A stretch of 64,000 nt of DNA from Mesaphorura yosii (taxonomy: Eukaryota; Arthropoda; Collembola; Poduromorpha; Tullbergiidae), in contig WIXG01000091.1 in assembly GCA_009869945.1 (NCBI GenBank), positions 124,001 through 188,000 on the forward strand, in the 5' to 3' direction. The notes beneath the pieces are model-generated. The model did not search any database. It worked only from the letters and a program-made list of their open reading frames with translations, and was not told the origin of the DNA. Numbering within the stretch: the stretch's first letter is position 1; each line of letters opens with the position of its first letter. A program made the translations under genes and the position numbers. This document shows, piece by piece, positions 1 through 13,060 of the stretch.

Positions 1-3000
1 TACGAGAAAGGGCGCATAAAGCAGGAAGATAATCTCCGTAAGTAGCGAATATATCACTCATCTTTTTCCTAGAATTTTGCTCTCATAAATGCAAGCCACT
101 CTTGAATTCTCCTCTCACGATTTAAATCTTTGAGACTTACGCAATGCCATGCGTGGCCGTTCCGCCTGCAGAATTCAGCATTCGAGTGGGCCAACAATGA
201 GATTAGAGCAGAGAAGTCTGGGGCAATAAATAAATACACTCGTCTCGATCCAGGAAGGCGAAGAGGAAAACGCTGGACGCTCGCTTGCGCGTACGAGGGT
301 TTATTTTTAGAACTATGCAAAGCACTCGCCCGTCGTCGCCGGTATTTCTTTGCCTTTCAAGTTTTAAAGAGTTTTAGTGAAAGAAAAAGAAAATTTACGA
401 GGATACGCTCCATACGTGTATAATTAATAGAGTTGTATCCTCCTGCACGGAACACACAAGACACAAGTTCAGGAAGAAGATCAAAGGGAAAGTGGAGGCG
501 AAGATCTCTGAACTTGCAGGAAGAAAAGATCCTGGAGCGTTGAGCGTGGAACTCAGGTTTGGGAAGGTGGACTGACTGGACGAAGATGCGAGAACTAAAT
601 ATAGAAGCGTTTTAGACTTAAGGATTTTGTTTCACCGGTTCAGCTCCAGGAAATTATTTGTGATAAAAGACCGATCGTTTCTTGCCTTGTGTTGTACTTC
701 TTTGGTGTTGTTGCTCCTGCTGTTTGGGGTTGTGTTGTTACTTCAAGCCATCGGCGACTGATTAAAATATTCTCGGGAAATCCTATAAAATGAGTCTATT
801 TCCCCAGCGTGTTGCTCATTGTTTACTGCTACTGCTCCGTCAACACAACTTGCTGGAGGACGATCAATAATAATCTTGTAATAAAGTCATATAAATTCCC
901 TTTTTATGAATTTATTGTTCCACAAGGCCGCATTCTTTCCCACTTTACCTGCAGAATGCAGCTTTTAATTATACCAGCTTAGAAATCAAGAACTTCGACA
1001 CACTTTATAAATAGGCAACTACTTTTCATCGCAACCCTTCACTGGTGCACATTCGACCACTTAATTTATGCGTAGCAGCACTTGCTAAGCACGCATCATA
1101 AAAGTAGAACGAGATGCAGACGCGAGTTTAATTGAAATGGAAGCAGCAGGCATTGATGCGAATAGTTAACATGAACGCGACCGGCCGCAGTCGAAGTTGA
1201 AGTTTCAGTTGCTGGTTGCCTGGAAAGTAAATTAGTAATCGTAGTCGGTAACGATGCACCTCTTGGCGCACCCGACGCACATTTGCATTTTGTAAGCGCG
1301 TGCATTAAGGAACTGGAACTGGGTTAGGACAATGACGGCAACAATGAAGGGCTGAGTGAGTAAGTCTGAGTTCTCACTAATACGCGTCATTTCTCGGATC
1401 CGACAGAGCCACCCTGCTGCGTTTTTCCGCGCGGGAGTGCCGTACACAAATGGAAGGAGTGGGAGATAAAAAAGTAGAACGGGTCCACTCATGAATCTTC
1501 ATAATGCTTCAAAGCAGCTCCAAGAAACCGTCAGTCAAAACAAAACTGGGACTCGGACTCGTACTCAGCTCGAAGCGAAGTGCGAGTGAGAGGATGAAGC
1601 GAGATGAATACGCAACGGACTCAATTCATCTCAACCCTTTTGTCTAACACCACTGCTCATCTCGGGCAAGATTCACATCTTGAGCAGCAGCATTTTTTCT
1701 GCTCGTCCATTTAACATTTTACATCATTCCACGTAATAAGTTTTGCATTTACATAACTTGAATTATGTACCCTTTCTTTCTGCTTGCATTTGTCTGTGCT
1801 CATCATCTATTTTAAATAATTTCCTCTCCATTAGCTTTTTAGACTGATTAGAGCACTCAAGCACGTCCTGCATTGTGCCATGTCGTGCGATTGCCAACAT
1901 CAATTTCATCGTTGAAAATGTGTAATCTGGTCGGACAGTCATCTCATGAATGACTTTTAGTCAGCCATCAAGGCAAGGAAAGACAGGACGAAAGCCTTTC
2001 GAGATGATTAAAAAGATGATGGCGACCAAGACGAGGACGCTCTAAAACAAAACGTGGTGAATTCATGAAGACGTAAAGCCAGAAGTCAAAATTATGATGA
2101 GAAGATTAGACGATCACATTGGGGCTGCTTCTGTTGTTCTAAATTAGCCTTGATGCCGTTGCCACGCAAGATTGAGTGCAATACATTTACGATCTTGTAA
2201 TAATGATGAATACATGAATACGTAACAAGAAGCTTTCGAATTATACACGAACCTCTTAAAATTTTGTAATTTTGTAATGCAATAATAATGGTATTGTGTT
2301 TTGGGGCTCGGGCGAAGGCTGCTCTATTCATGTACCTGCTTGCCTAAATAATGATTTATCATACCGCACCACTTGCCTATGTTTTGTAAGTAATAATTAC
2401 TATGAAATGAAATTGCCCTGTTTCTGTTTCTCGTCTCCCTTCAGCCACCTTCGCTGCCGCTGCCACTGCGCAGCGTGAGTTCAATTTGAATTACGTAAGC
2501 TCAAATGTATAACGGGTGAGTCACCTTATTCAAATGATTACTAAAGGTTGGTATTTAGCACCGGTGCACCGAAGTGGAACTCGGACCTGAACTTGAGATT
2601 TTAAATTATAGGTTGCAACGGTACTACAGTAAGAAAGGGGAAGCAAAGAAATATTCCAATGTAGTACTTTTAATTAATTACTCACGGATTTCCTTACGCC
2701 AAACACAAACCTGCGTTTGCGTTCTCGATTACAGCACTGGTAGCGTGTACTGAGTCAATTTGTCACAGGCTTATTAGGAGGAGTTGCCCTGTCCATTTCT
2801 GCAAGTGCACACTACACAGTTTCTAATTACAACTCATTTGACTTTATGAATGTCAGAAATGCGTCTGCTGCATGAAACAGAAGGGATGAAGTGGTATTCG
2901 CAGCGCAATATTGAAAATTACGAGAAATGAAGTTCCTTAGCAAGCAGAATGGAAGTTCCGTGTGGATGTGCCGACTAGCCAGATATTTTGGACCGGAGCA

Positions 3001-3600
3001 AGGGGAATAGCTTATCGATGGAATGCCAATGAGGTAAGATGATGCCTCATGTCAATGTCAGACTCAAATCCAAGGAGTGTGCGGTCCATGTTAGTTGCCA
3101 ACATCGTGAACTCAAACTCGCTCTTCATAAATCATAAAAATATGTTGTTCTGGAACGCGTAGATGTGGAATTGCGTGGAGGGTGCTTCATCTTCTTCAGT
3201 CGTTTTTGTCTCGAGTTCCAGACATAAATCAAGAGACATCATATTCAACTTATGAACATGCGTGGCTAGAAATGGTTAGAATGCATCCTAGTTTAGTTCA
3301 TGCTGACAAGAATGTCACTCCTTTTCCTTATCTGTCATCGTAATCAAAAGTAAGTGTAACACAAGTGCAAGTAGTTATAATTATGCTCATTACTGTAATT
3401 TTTGTTGCATGAATTATGTGAGTGAGGGTAGTTGGCCTCCCTCATTAAAACGTGCCGAGCAGAAATTAAGAAGCCTGCAAACATATGAGTATTGAGTCAG
3501 TCAATGTGAAAGCTGAACACACACAACAAAGTGCACGTACTCAACATGTCTTTTAATCTAAATATATTTCAAAATCTTACAACTTGTGGAGGAGCAGTTC
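1..3600. other. Non-coding stretch, no gene recognised
   Basis: No exon with recognisable protein similarity or a consistent splice pattern was found on either strand. Open frames here are short and look like chance. A TATAAAA lies near position 785 but has no convincing gene behind it. The stretch may be intergenic or an intron of a gene outside the window. Confidence 0.5.
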
Positions 3601-3616
3601 AAGTGAGTTTCTTCAT

Positions 3617-3622
3617 TTTATT
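3617..3622 (-). terminator. Poly(A) signal of the beta-trefoil-like gene
   Basis: AATAAA on the minus strand, about 100 bases beyond the proposed stop codon. It supports ending the gene there rather than adding a fourth exon. Confidence 0.5.
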
Positions 3623-3721
3623 TAGAAATCTTCGCAGTCGTAAGTAGTTGGAACTTTTTCAACAGTAAATTAGTGGCGTGTCAGTATCAATTGCGAAATT
3701 ACGATTGTTGGGCTCTTCTCT

Positions 3722-4290
3722 TTAATATGTGGTTGCGTGGTCTACATACCAGCGGACAGTGGGTTCGTCCTTGATGCACTTTCCTTCTTGACCTCTGCAA
3801 AAAAGTACAGATTAGCAGCACGGACACGAATAATGGAAGAACTCGTCCTCATGATAACTTCATCAACAAATCCAGTGAAATTACCCTCCAGCCTTTATGC
3901 ACATGCCGGTCGCCAAATTCATAAAATGGTACTTTCCATGGCCGACGTATGTCACCCGGTACTTGTTTGCTGCAGCCCTCGGACTGTCAACTGGTGTCAA
4001 CGTCCAGACGTCATTCCTTTCCACCAAAGTGAACACAAACTTTTGAGTCGGATTTCCATTGTACTCGGCACGTGAGAACCCAGTTGGAGTTGTGGTGAGA
4101 AACTAAAATGAAGGAATGCCAAGTACAATTACAATACACTCATATGCTCCGTATATAAGAAATTTACCCGTCCATCGTGTTGATTTTGCAATTTGTAGGT
4201 CTGCCCGCTGACCAACTTCGTGGGCTCCAAGCGGCATTCAGCCCAGGTGACCAGGACGGCAATTGTGACCAGGAAAAAGTAAAGCTTCAT
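3722..4290 (-). CDS. Small secreted beta-trefoil-like protein
   Basis: Three exons (4290-4168, 4102-3885, 3794-3722) join in frame through GT-AG introns of 65 and 90 bases and give 137 residues. The first 18 or so residues (MKLYFFLVTIAVLVTWAEC) form a clear signal peptide, so the product should be secreted. The mature part has three repeats of the kind seen in ricin-B-type beta-trefoil folds: a block around SGQTYKLQNQ, one around VWTLTPVDS, and one around YHFMNLATGMCIKAG followed by VRWYV. This fold assignment is from pattern only; no specific family or ligand is recognised, and nothing here indicates toxicity. A GTATGT inside the last exon could act as an alternative donor, but no good downstream exon is visible before the poly(A) signal. 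The gene stands alone. Confidence 0.72.
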
Positions 4291-4321
4291 TTTGAAAGAA
4301 TCTCGTGACCGATGCAAACAC

Positions 4322-4328
4322 GAACTGA
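4322..4328 (-). promoter_or_regulatory. Possible initiator (TCAGTTC)
   Basis: An arthropod-type TCAGT initiator lies about 35 bases upstream of the start codon of the secreted beta-trefoil-like gene. No TATA box is seen 30 bases further up and no DPE at +28, so support is modest. Confidence 0.35.
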
Positions 4329-4399
4329 AGTCTTTGTGAGAAGATACAAACAAAAATGGCAACCCAAGTAAAAGGTACTAATTATTTACATGCCATTCC

Positions 4400-7300
4400 G
4401 TGTGTTTGAGGAAGTGAAGGAGGCCAAGGACGAATCGAAGATGTCCTCAACTCGTCATCACAAAAATGAAGAAGTGAGGTAAATTAATTATGGGCTCTTT
4501 GCATGCAGTTTAGGTTTTTCGACATCCTCATTAACCACTTAATTACAGCATATTTTTTGATTCACGGCATGCAGTCACTTAATTACATGCAGGACTTCAT
4601 TTTTCGTTATTTCTACACGGTACTTGTGAGGTCTGCATAAAAAATTCACAATTTTCAAGGAAGTTTTGAAAGGTAAACAAGTTGTGTAGTTTCTTGTTAG
4701 CCAAGATTACTCAAACTTCCTCGTACGACGATTAACCACCTCCTCTTTATCGAGGCAATTGAATAATATTCCCATTATGATTATTGGCAGGTGATTCCAG
4801 CAAAATGGAAGTTCTTGCAACTCAGCGCAGCGCGTGTTAGTCAAGCGACCTGATAAGAGAGCAAGGTGCATGCAATAGCGGCTGTTGCAGGTCCACTCTA
4901 AACGGTTTGGAGGATATTTTCACAGCACACACGGATCGCAGCTCACCAGCAAAGAGTGTCAGCGTACGAGAAAAGATGAAATGTATATGTGGATCTGCAG
5001 CAGCTCTTGTTATCGTACGTGCGTGTAAGAGTCGTTTTAACGGCAAGAATGGCAGCAGCGTAGTGGTGTCAACGATATCCCATGAGAACACTTTTATTTT
5101 GTGATCTCGATCTCACGTAAGCAACGAGGATGAAACAGAAAGTAAGATGAAAGCTTTTAGACAGGAACAACTGGAGCCTCGCACAATCGAGCAGGCGCGC
5201 AGCCACAAGCATCACACTGACGGACCTGAAGTGCGGAGAAGCGCACATTTAGGTCGGAGGTTTGAAAATTGGTGGCGGAGTAGTGCAGTAGAGCAAGAGT
5301 AAAGTTTTCACAGCGCAAAGACAATCACAAACGACAAAACTGGAACTTCAAATCGTTGGATGGAACGCATTTTGGGTACGGAGTTGGAATTGCAGATGCA
5401 CATTGCAGCGTAGTTCATTCATTGTATGACAAATTCACGCACGGCGGATCCGCTGGTTTTCATTGCCACCCATACCTTGGTCATAATTGCCGGTTGGTCA
5501 TAGTTGTGCCAAAGTCACTGTCTCACAAGTGCGATGCAATTGCGAAGCCACGACTAATAAAGAGTTTGAACCTTACGTCTCCGAATGCATCCATCCGCAA
5601 ATACTTTCCGTGTTCCACCTTGCGGCAGCGGCTGGTCATGTGGCTGGGAATTGCAGATGAGCTTGTTTTCATCTCGCTCCTGAATTCGGCAGTACGTCGC
5701 ATCTCTCGCATTTATACTTGCTAGCGCATTCCCACGAAATAGACTGACTTGGAGAAGTCACTTTCCAGCGCAAATGTGCTGTGCAATGTTATGTTATGAG
5801 CAAACTTAGGAAATATTTACCTCTTACATTCACACGCAGGCATAAGCGCATGGCAAATTTACATGGAAAGTCAATTGGGATTTAACACATGCCACGCCAG
5901 CCCGCCCGCCCGAAAGCACACATGCTTCACATTCATCGGCCATACGGAGGAAGTGTTTGCATTCACAGACACAGTAGCTTTCTCCAAAGATACCAGAGAA
6001 TCATGAGTGAAAACAAGTCTAAGCTCTTGAGCTAGAATTGGCTTGCTATGCTAGTTTGCAATCCGCACACAGTTCATGATGACTTATCTCATGAAAACAT
6101 ATTTTCATAAACTCATACATGCACAGCACACAGTGCCATACGTGAAACATAAATAATATCTTGACTTCTGTTGTTTACTGTTTACCAGGCCCGACTGGTT
6201 GACTCTTGACTGGTATTATTTAACGTTTTGCTTATTGTATTTGCAACATGAGAGTGTAAATTGCGTGTGGAACTGAGATTCGTGAAATTCGTGAACTGAT
6301 TCGGGCTCCCGTTCATGTCCTATATCCTAGCCACATAAATAAAGGATCCAAATACTCAAATACGTTTAACAGATTCAACGGGAATTATACGAATTCATTT
6401 TAATTCCTTCTCACATTGAAATTGGGTTCGAATGGGCTGCTTGGTTCAATATTATTTATTGTACGTGACTCGAATGCAACTCATATAAATGGCTTGATAG
6501 TTTATAAATATATTACGCAAATGTGGATATAAATTTTCCATAAACTGAAACATATTTTCATTAAAATACTTTTCACCTAATTCACTCGACACGGCACACT
6601 TTGAGAGGTAATGGCAAAAGCAAAAGTTTGCATGTGTAAAAGTATGTGGGGCTGGCGACTTTATGGGCACGAGCACCGGTTGCCCGAAATCCGAATGAAT
6701 TATTGCATTTCCGAAACCGGACGCAGACGCTGCCATTTGCGTCATACTTTCGCAATTCTCAACCGACTGCTTGGGTAAGTGAATTAAAACGATTTGTTCA
6801 TTATCCAATCACAATTTTTCTCACCGTTCTGGGATTCCGAACTAATTCGTGTTCCATTAAGTTGAATTTTTGTGTCAACACTTCAGATTTTGAACGTGAA
6901 TTAAATTAGTCAATTAGTCGGAAAAGACAGATGGACAGCAATAAGAAGCAGCTAAAATTGAGGCAGTAGATGCTTGAAGTCGCAGCATTCAATACACGTC
7001 GTTTAAACTTTCAGTTTTACGGCAAGAAACAAGTTGTTGCTGGAAAGTAAGTATTGTCCGGGTCGTGTTACCATCGTTCATCGTAATAAATGATGATATT
7101 CGCGTTTGATTATCCTGGGCATTCATTCATTGACGCGCATAATAAGTGAGAACCCCGAGCTACATTCGTTCGAAATGTCTTGCCGAGCAATAGATGAGTA
7201 TCAAGTTCTGCTGTCCGGACTACGCCGGGTCGCCGCTTCCCAAGCTGGAAGGTCTCAATCAGTCTCACCTCTGCCGCAAGTCCTAACCCAAAGCACGAAT

Positions 7301-8790
7301 AGATACATCTTTTAAGCTAGCAGCATGAATCTTTCGCTTGTTGAAGCAGAAATTTCTTCCTACTAATTGCCGCTTAGAATGAAAATCTAGATATAAGTGG
7401 AGATCTTATAATCATTCTGTTAGCGTGCATTTACAACATGTTTCTTGTTAATTGGGTGCGTCTGAGCGACCTCACCTTTGAACTACGTACGCATTCAAAA
7501 TTGCACCGTGAACCGTGGGTTTGCTGTCATCTGCACATCATGCCTTCCTGCTAAGGCCAGTCCTGGCCTGAAGAACCAAAAATAAACCAAAGTGCGCGGG
7601 TGGATGAACAGGTGTTAATTAAATTTATGTGCTACGTACGAGTTGAGCGCAGATTCGAGCAGGATATCATTACACCATCATCGTGATCTTCATGGATGAA
7701 TAAATAAATCAAGGTCTACATTATTATGCTGTCAAGTTCACTAAAAAGAAACTACGAACTTGCTCATTCTGCTCTGTAAGACTTGGGTGCATTTTCTTCC
7801 AGCTTGCTGACTGTGGCTACGACTTTACTCCTTGAGACCTCTGTCTTGCCCGGTGCCCTCAGGATGCAACCTGTCATCATAAACTTGTAATTAGCGGCGT
7901 GCCGTATGCGATTCCTCTTAACAACTCTTTCTTTCCATCAAATGGACGACCCTGCAATAGTAATCGCTGTAATTAAAATTATGTGCCTTACTTCAAGCAA
8001 CTGCAACCCTGAACTTTGAAAAATGTTCAGAAATATTTGGAATATTTTAAATATTGTGGCTGGCCTATGATTTGACTTCAGCGCAGCTTACCCCAAGCAC
8101 TCTCCCTAATTTGAGTTAATTCCGAGTCCACGCATTGCGTCTTGCCATTATATCATTGCATCTGGGAAATGAACTCATAAATCAGCAAGTCTTTTAAAAA
8201 GAAAACTTTTTATAGTTAACGTTTTAATTAATGAAAGCAGACGCGAAGACAATACGATGCAATAAATGCTCTGTATTCGTATCATTACAAGATTATCACC
8301 AAGTTATTTGACTGGCTGGCTGGCTGTTCGCAGTAATAACTTCAAATTACACTCATTAAGACAAAAATAAGGCACGGGATTACGGACTTCAGAGCAGAAG
8401 AAAATAATGACCCAAATACCAAATGGTATATAGAGAAGAAAATAAATTAAAAGCAAGATTGGAGGCCAGTAAAATGGCAATATTTTTTCTGTCGAAAATC
8501 AGCAATAAAAGGCCTGATACTCTGCAGCAGACTGCTACGTCGAAGACTCCGTTTTTGCCGAGTCAGTAGTAATGTGCTGTTGCCGTAAAAGTTAAACCAG
8601 TCTTGCAGTAGCAGTAGCAGCAGTACAGATGATGATGCGATGAGAAACAATAAATACGGACTGTAATGGGCATTAAGCCTTTGAGAAGTGAACACCTCTG
8701 ACTTTTACTCCCGGAATGTCGTATAGTTCCCTGTCCGTCTTTCTTTTGGTCTAGTTCAGATGGCCGACAGTACTGCACTGAATCTGCAGT
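4400..8790. other. Non-coding stretch, no gene recognised
   Basis: No exon set could be assembled on either strand. A 122-codon open frame at 5356-5724 has no recognisable similarity. A short TGGC tandem run sits near 8314. Nothing else stands out. Confidence 0.45.
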
Positions 8791-8808
8791 ACTTGCACTG
8801 GGCACTGG

Positions 8809-9125
8809 GTGTACACGTAATGCACATTACGTAAGCGTAATTAACATCACGTCAACATCAACCTTCATATCAGACTAAGACCTTCGACTCAAGGCCAAGA
8901 CCATAGAGAATCCCCAAACTGCTATGCTAATCAGTCACGTAGCCACTCGTGCGTCGGCTTGGATTGTATAAATACGAAGCACCAGGCAACATACATCAAG
9001 CAGTTGCAGCTCGACTCTTCCTGAGGAACCTCCGTGCTCCTCAGCATAACGTAGTTGACTACTTAATCAGACCTTTAACCAAATTGTAATCTTTCATTTA
9101 ATAAACTACACAATTGGCTCGACAC
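8809..9125 (+). mobile_element. Possible solo LTR-like block
   Basis: The block starts with TGTACACG. It has a TATAAAT at 8966-8972, a plausible start region about 30 bases later, and AATAAA at about 9099-9104, and it ends near GACACA. A promoter and poly(A) signal within about 140 bases, flanked by TG...CA ends, is the layout of an LTR with a short R region. No target-site duplication could be matched and no internal retroelement coding is nearby, so it may instead be a short transcription unit. Confidence 0.22.
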
Positions 9126-9139
9126 ATCCTGCTTCAAAA

Positions 9140-12100
9140 AAACGGATATCATATCCGTAATACGATCGCGCGCTTGTATTCACTTCTGCACAGAAGTTCT
9201 TTTGCAGCTCAAAACTCAGGCCAAATCAGCAAGCTCATATTTCTTTCATTTAAGTAGTAACGTAACAGGGTTCGGAGTTTATAAGAAGGTAATGACGAGA
9301 GCAAGGCAGGGCACGGCAATGAATTACGGCAAAATGCAATAATGTAGTGACTATTGAAGAAACGTGAAGCGAGTCGGGAGAAAACTGCTTTGCTTTCTTC
9401 TTCGCTGTCTCGGCTCGGCGCGCTCCCTTTCCTTCGCCTCTCCTGGGCCGGCATTGTTGAAGGCACAAATCCATACGGTCAAAGCGAGGTTCTGTTAATC
9501 ATCGTAATATCCACTTGAACAGTTTTATGGTTGCCAACTCTTCTCGCTCTCGTCCTCGTATTTCCTCTTTTCTCCAGCTTGGCTTTGCGGTGCATGGAGC
9601 CTAGTCTGCATGAAAAGCGCTATCGCTGGTGGTACATTTTGTACGACACACAGCGCACAAGTGTGAGTGGTGCTTACGCTTGTAATATGGTGAAAGAGCT
9701 TATACCAGCCACCAGCGCAGAGCAAGAGTCGTTACAAGTCATTGGCTTAACTTCAGCTTTTTCGGCTACTCAATTGCGACTACTGCCCATGGCACTATAC
9801 GAAGGCATCCACTTGCGTGCATTGTGTTGGTGGTTCTTTTAATGCGATGCATTACGATCCTTTTTAACTTCTACGTAAATTTATTGCACGCGTAAATGGT
9901 GTCGAAAATGCGTTTAGAGGACAAGTGGCTGGTTGGCTCTAAATATGGTGTTGAGGCACGCACTTTGCACGTACATCCAGATCAAAATGAAGCATGCTGT
10001 TCCCAAACCCATGGCCATTGTTCATTTTTGTCATGGACCTCATTCTAAAATTGCGGGTCTCAAGTGCACATTCAATTTAGCAATATTATCCTGTAATTTA
10101 ATACAATCTATCCAACAAGAAGTGGGCACTGCTTGCAATGCGAGGCGGCCGCAGCTAACTTCCACTTCTGACGCTATGGTCAAGAATCTCTCTCTAAGCC
10201 TGAGCCCAAGTACATCGAGAGCTCATTGTGACCAGAACAGCTGGAATTTGTGCGCTGAATTGACTTCAAGCATTTTCTGGGAGGTACAGCAACGGGATGG
10301 AATCGACGAACACAGCATCAGCATAAACACAATAATGGCACCATAAGCAACTAAACACCGAGACCGAAGTCCAGCGTCTCGAGTTCTCGAATTCTTTCAG
10401 TTCCATTACACCAATACATTAATTTTGTAACGGATGAATGTTTTCAAGTGAATCGCAGTCAAGTGGCAGTGCAGTGTGGCGATCGCGATACTCTCAGCGA
10501 ACAGCATCAGCATCGGCCGCATTTTCTCATTGTAATTTATTACAATGGGCTCATAAGAATTGCGAACTTGCAGTCTCAGCCTCTGCTCAGTCATGCCACA
10601 TGTAATTTTATTTGTAATACAGCAAGAAACATGCACAAGTATAATGCAATGACCAACCGAGTTTCATTCCAGCATGGGGACGCTTACTGCTGGCTCAACC
10701 AACCAGCACAATAATAAATAGCTCAAGTATAAGAATTTGTGGATTCGTACTCGTAAGTCGCAATCCTTCTGTCATAACAAATAATATGAACACTGCCTCT
10801 TTTCCGGTGTGCTGGAATCAATAAGAATTTACAATATGGAGGGCAACAACCACTTGAATGCAGCGGCTCCTCGTTTCTTGCAGTGATGAACAAGTGGGTC
10901 TCCTGGTTTTTGATATTTTTGTAAGCATATTAATATTTCGACAGCGCAAGTTGTCTTGAGGTAAGATACCCCGAATCAAATCAACCTGGCGAAGGCGAAC
11001 GGGCATAATCCGAAACCTGTACCAATGATTTTGTAAAGACGGCCGAGTTGGCATTCAAGAGCTTGACCCAATCTTGAATTTTTATATTGGCTAATATTCG
11101 TAATGCTAATGCTGCAAAACTTTTGTCGAGATTTCCAATGACTATAATAAAGAGGTCAAGCCAAAAGCCAAAAACTTGCTCTCATAATAACCGTAAAGTA
11201 CAAGATCATAATATAATCTGGTATTAGTATTATTGGTGCCATAAGTATTAACCAACGGGGAACGAGATTCCATCACAATGCTAGGCTAGGACTGGACCTG
11301 TACTCGAACCCGAAGTGCTTGTGGTTAATATACCTTTTGATTTTCGAATGGAGAGGCGAGCTGAAATCAGTCAGTCCGTTTACTTTATTAACGAAATATA
11401 AGAGGCTTAAGTTATTTCATTTCTTTTCTTTGGAATGACGCTCATTGTTCTGAATGATTTCGACTCGGCATGGTTCATTGCCCAGACTCGTAGTGCCGAC
11501 GAGCCTAACATTATGACCACAAGAATTTGTCCAAGGGAAATATGAAAAGTCCGTAAATGAACGGATGGGTGAAGACTCCGGGTGTCGTGGCGAATCACTA
11601 AATAGCGAAGGATTAGGCACTCGTAAAAGAAAGGCAAAAACCGGTCGAGTGAACACATCAGTGGATAGTCTTATTCGGCTCCAAATGACTGAAGGAATAC
11701 TAGTATGTGCAGCTTGTGCCTTTTAATTGGATTCACTCAAATGAAATGCAATTACTGACTGCGCTAAGAAAGGGAAATACTTAAAGTTTACAAATGCATA
11801 CCAGCTGATAAAACTCGTGACACCGGGCAGGGAAATTGGGCGGACATTACGTACGTCGGCGAAGGATGAAATGCCAGAATCGCCACCGAATGATTAAACG
11901 TAGAGTCGAGTACGATCACTATCATTTTTGCTTGTATGTCAAAAACAGAAGCCTGCAGCCCGCAGCCAAATCCAGACCAGAAGTGCTTCCGATGGTCATT
12001 ATTTTCTTTGATCTCCGAACCCATACACTGGCCGCACGCTTGTCTCGCTGTAACCTAATTTACTGCACCTTACAGTTGTTTAATTGATCCTGACGGAAGT

Positions 12101-12990
12101 GGGCTCCCATCGTAGAAAAGGATTGACCAACAAAGCTCCAACTATTTCTGGCTCGGGGCTCGATGCTGTGTGCCATATAAACCTCAATTTGAGCCTGACA
12201 TTGCCAGTTTCACAGTGGATGGATTTTTCTTTTAACACCTCCGCATTGCATTGTATGACCATCAGCGAAAGATCATATCGCACGTAAAAGTGTCGTCGTC
12301 CTCTTGAATCTTGAAACTTGAATGCGTGGCCACCACTCGGCGCGGCGGCGACATAAACAGGCAGGCAGGCAGCAGAGCTTGACTTGTCTGACTTTAGAAT
12401 TTCTCTTTCATTTCACGTCATACGAAGTAGCACAGAGTCAAGTAATCTCCTTTCAAATCACAATTTCTACGATCTGCGCTACATTTCAGTGAGTTCAATT
12501 ACGAAATCATAAGCATTACGCAACACATGGAAGTGAATTGATTAAACAGCTATATGAAAGCAATACGAAATGAATGAAGTCCAATTTCCATCTAATCAGT
12601 AATTAGGTCATAGAACGGTTGACATTTAGCTGGGGATTTTCTCTGACATGAGGGTTTTACTCGATTCCTGGTACACGCTATTTGATCGCAAAACAATTCT
12701 CACGTAATACGAAAACAAAGTGAAAATGCCACCACGTGCGAGGCGCCGCCAGCGACAAGTCCTTTGACTACTTGTACTTGCCTAATGTTGCTAATGACGT
12801 ATTAAATCCTAATTGCTTGATCTTGTTCAAAACTACTAATTTCACAGAGTCGTCTAATTGCGGGCTTGTTGACAGTACTTGCCAGTCGTTTTGGAATCCA
12901 AGGACGCATCGCGTGATGAGTGCTGCTGTTTTATTGTCTGACCAAATTAGCGTGTTTGTACTTCTTCCTGTACACCAGAAAAAGAGGAAA
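9140..12990. other. Non-coding stretch, no gene recognised
   Basis: Open frames of 80-137 codons occur but none has a recognisable domain or splice context. A perfect palindrome GGATATCATATCC lies at about 9144, and a 9+9 base inverted repeat (CATTGTAAT/ATTACAATG) lies at 10528-10547. Otherwise nothing is seen. Confidence 0.45.
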
Positions 12991-13005
12991 AGGCCAGATT
13001 TAGAT

Positions 13006-13011
13006 TTTATT
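13006..13011 (-). terminator. Poly(A) signal of the 13 kb secreted-protein gene
   Basis: AATAAA on the minus strand, 50 bases past the stop codon, supporting the 3' end of the two-exon gene. Confidence 0.55.
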
Positions 13012-13060
13012 GAGTAATTAGTGGCCCATCAAACCGAGTCAAATGAGAAGGGTAAAGGCT

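Noticed and set aside
1232-1492. 86-codon minus frame beginning with a signal-peptide-like stretch
   Set aside because: Only the first 18 residues look like a signal peptide; a second hydrophobic run and the lack of splice or poly(A) support make it unreliable.
5356-5724. 122-codon plus frame and an opposite 62-codon frame
   Set aside because: No domain in either; a possible NYDQ repeat on the minus strand could not be built into an exon chain.
9933-10346. 137-codon plus-strand open frame
   Set aside because: No recognisable domain, no leader or poly(A) context, and internal repeats typical of chance frames.
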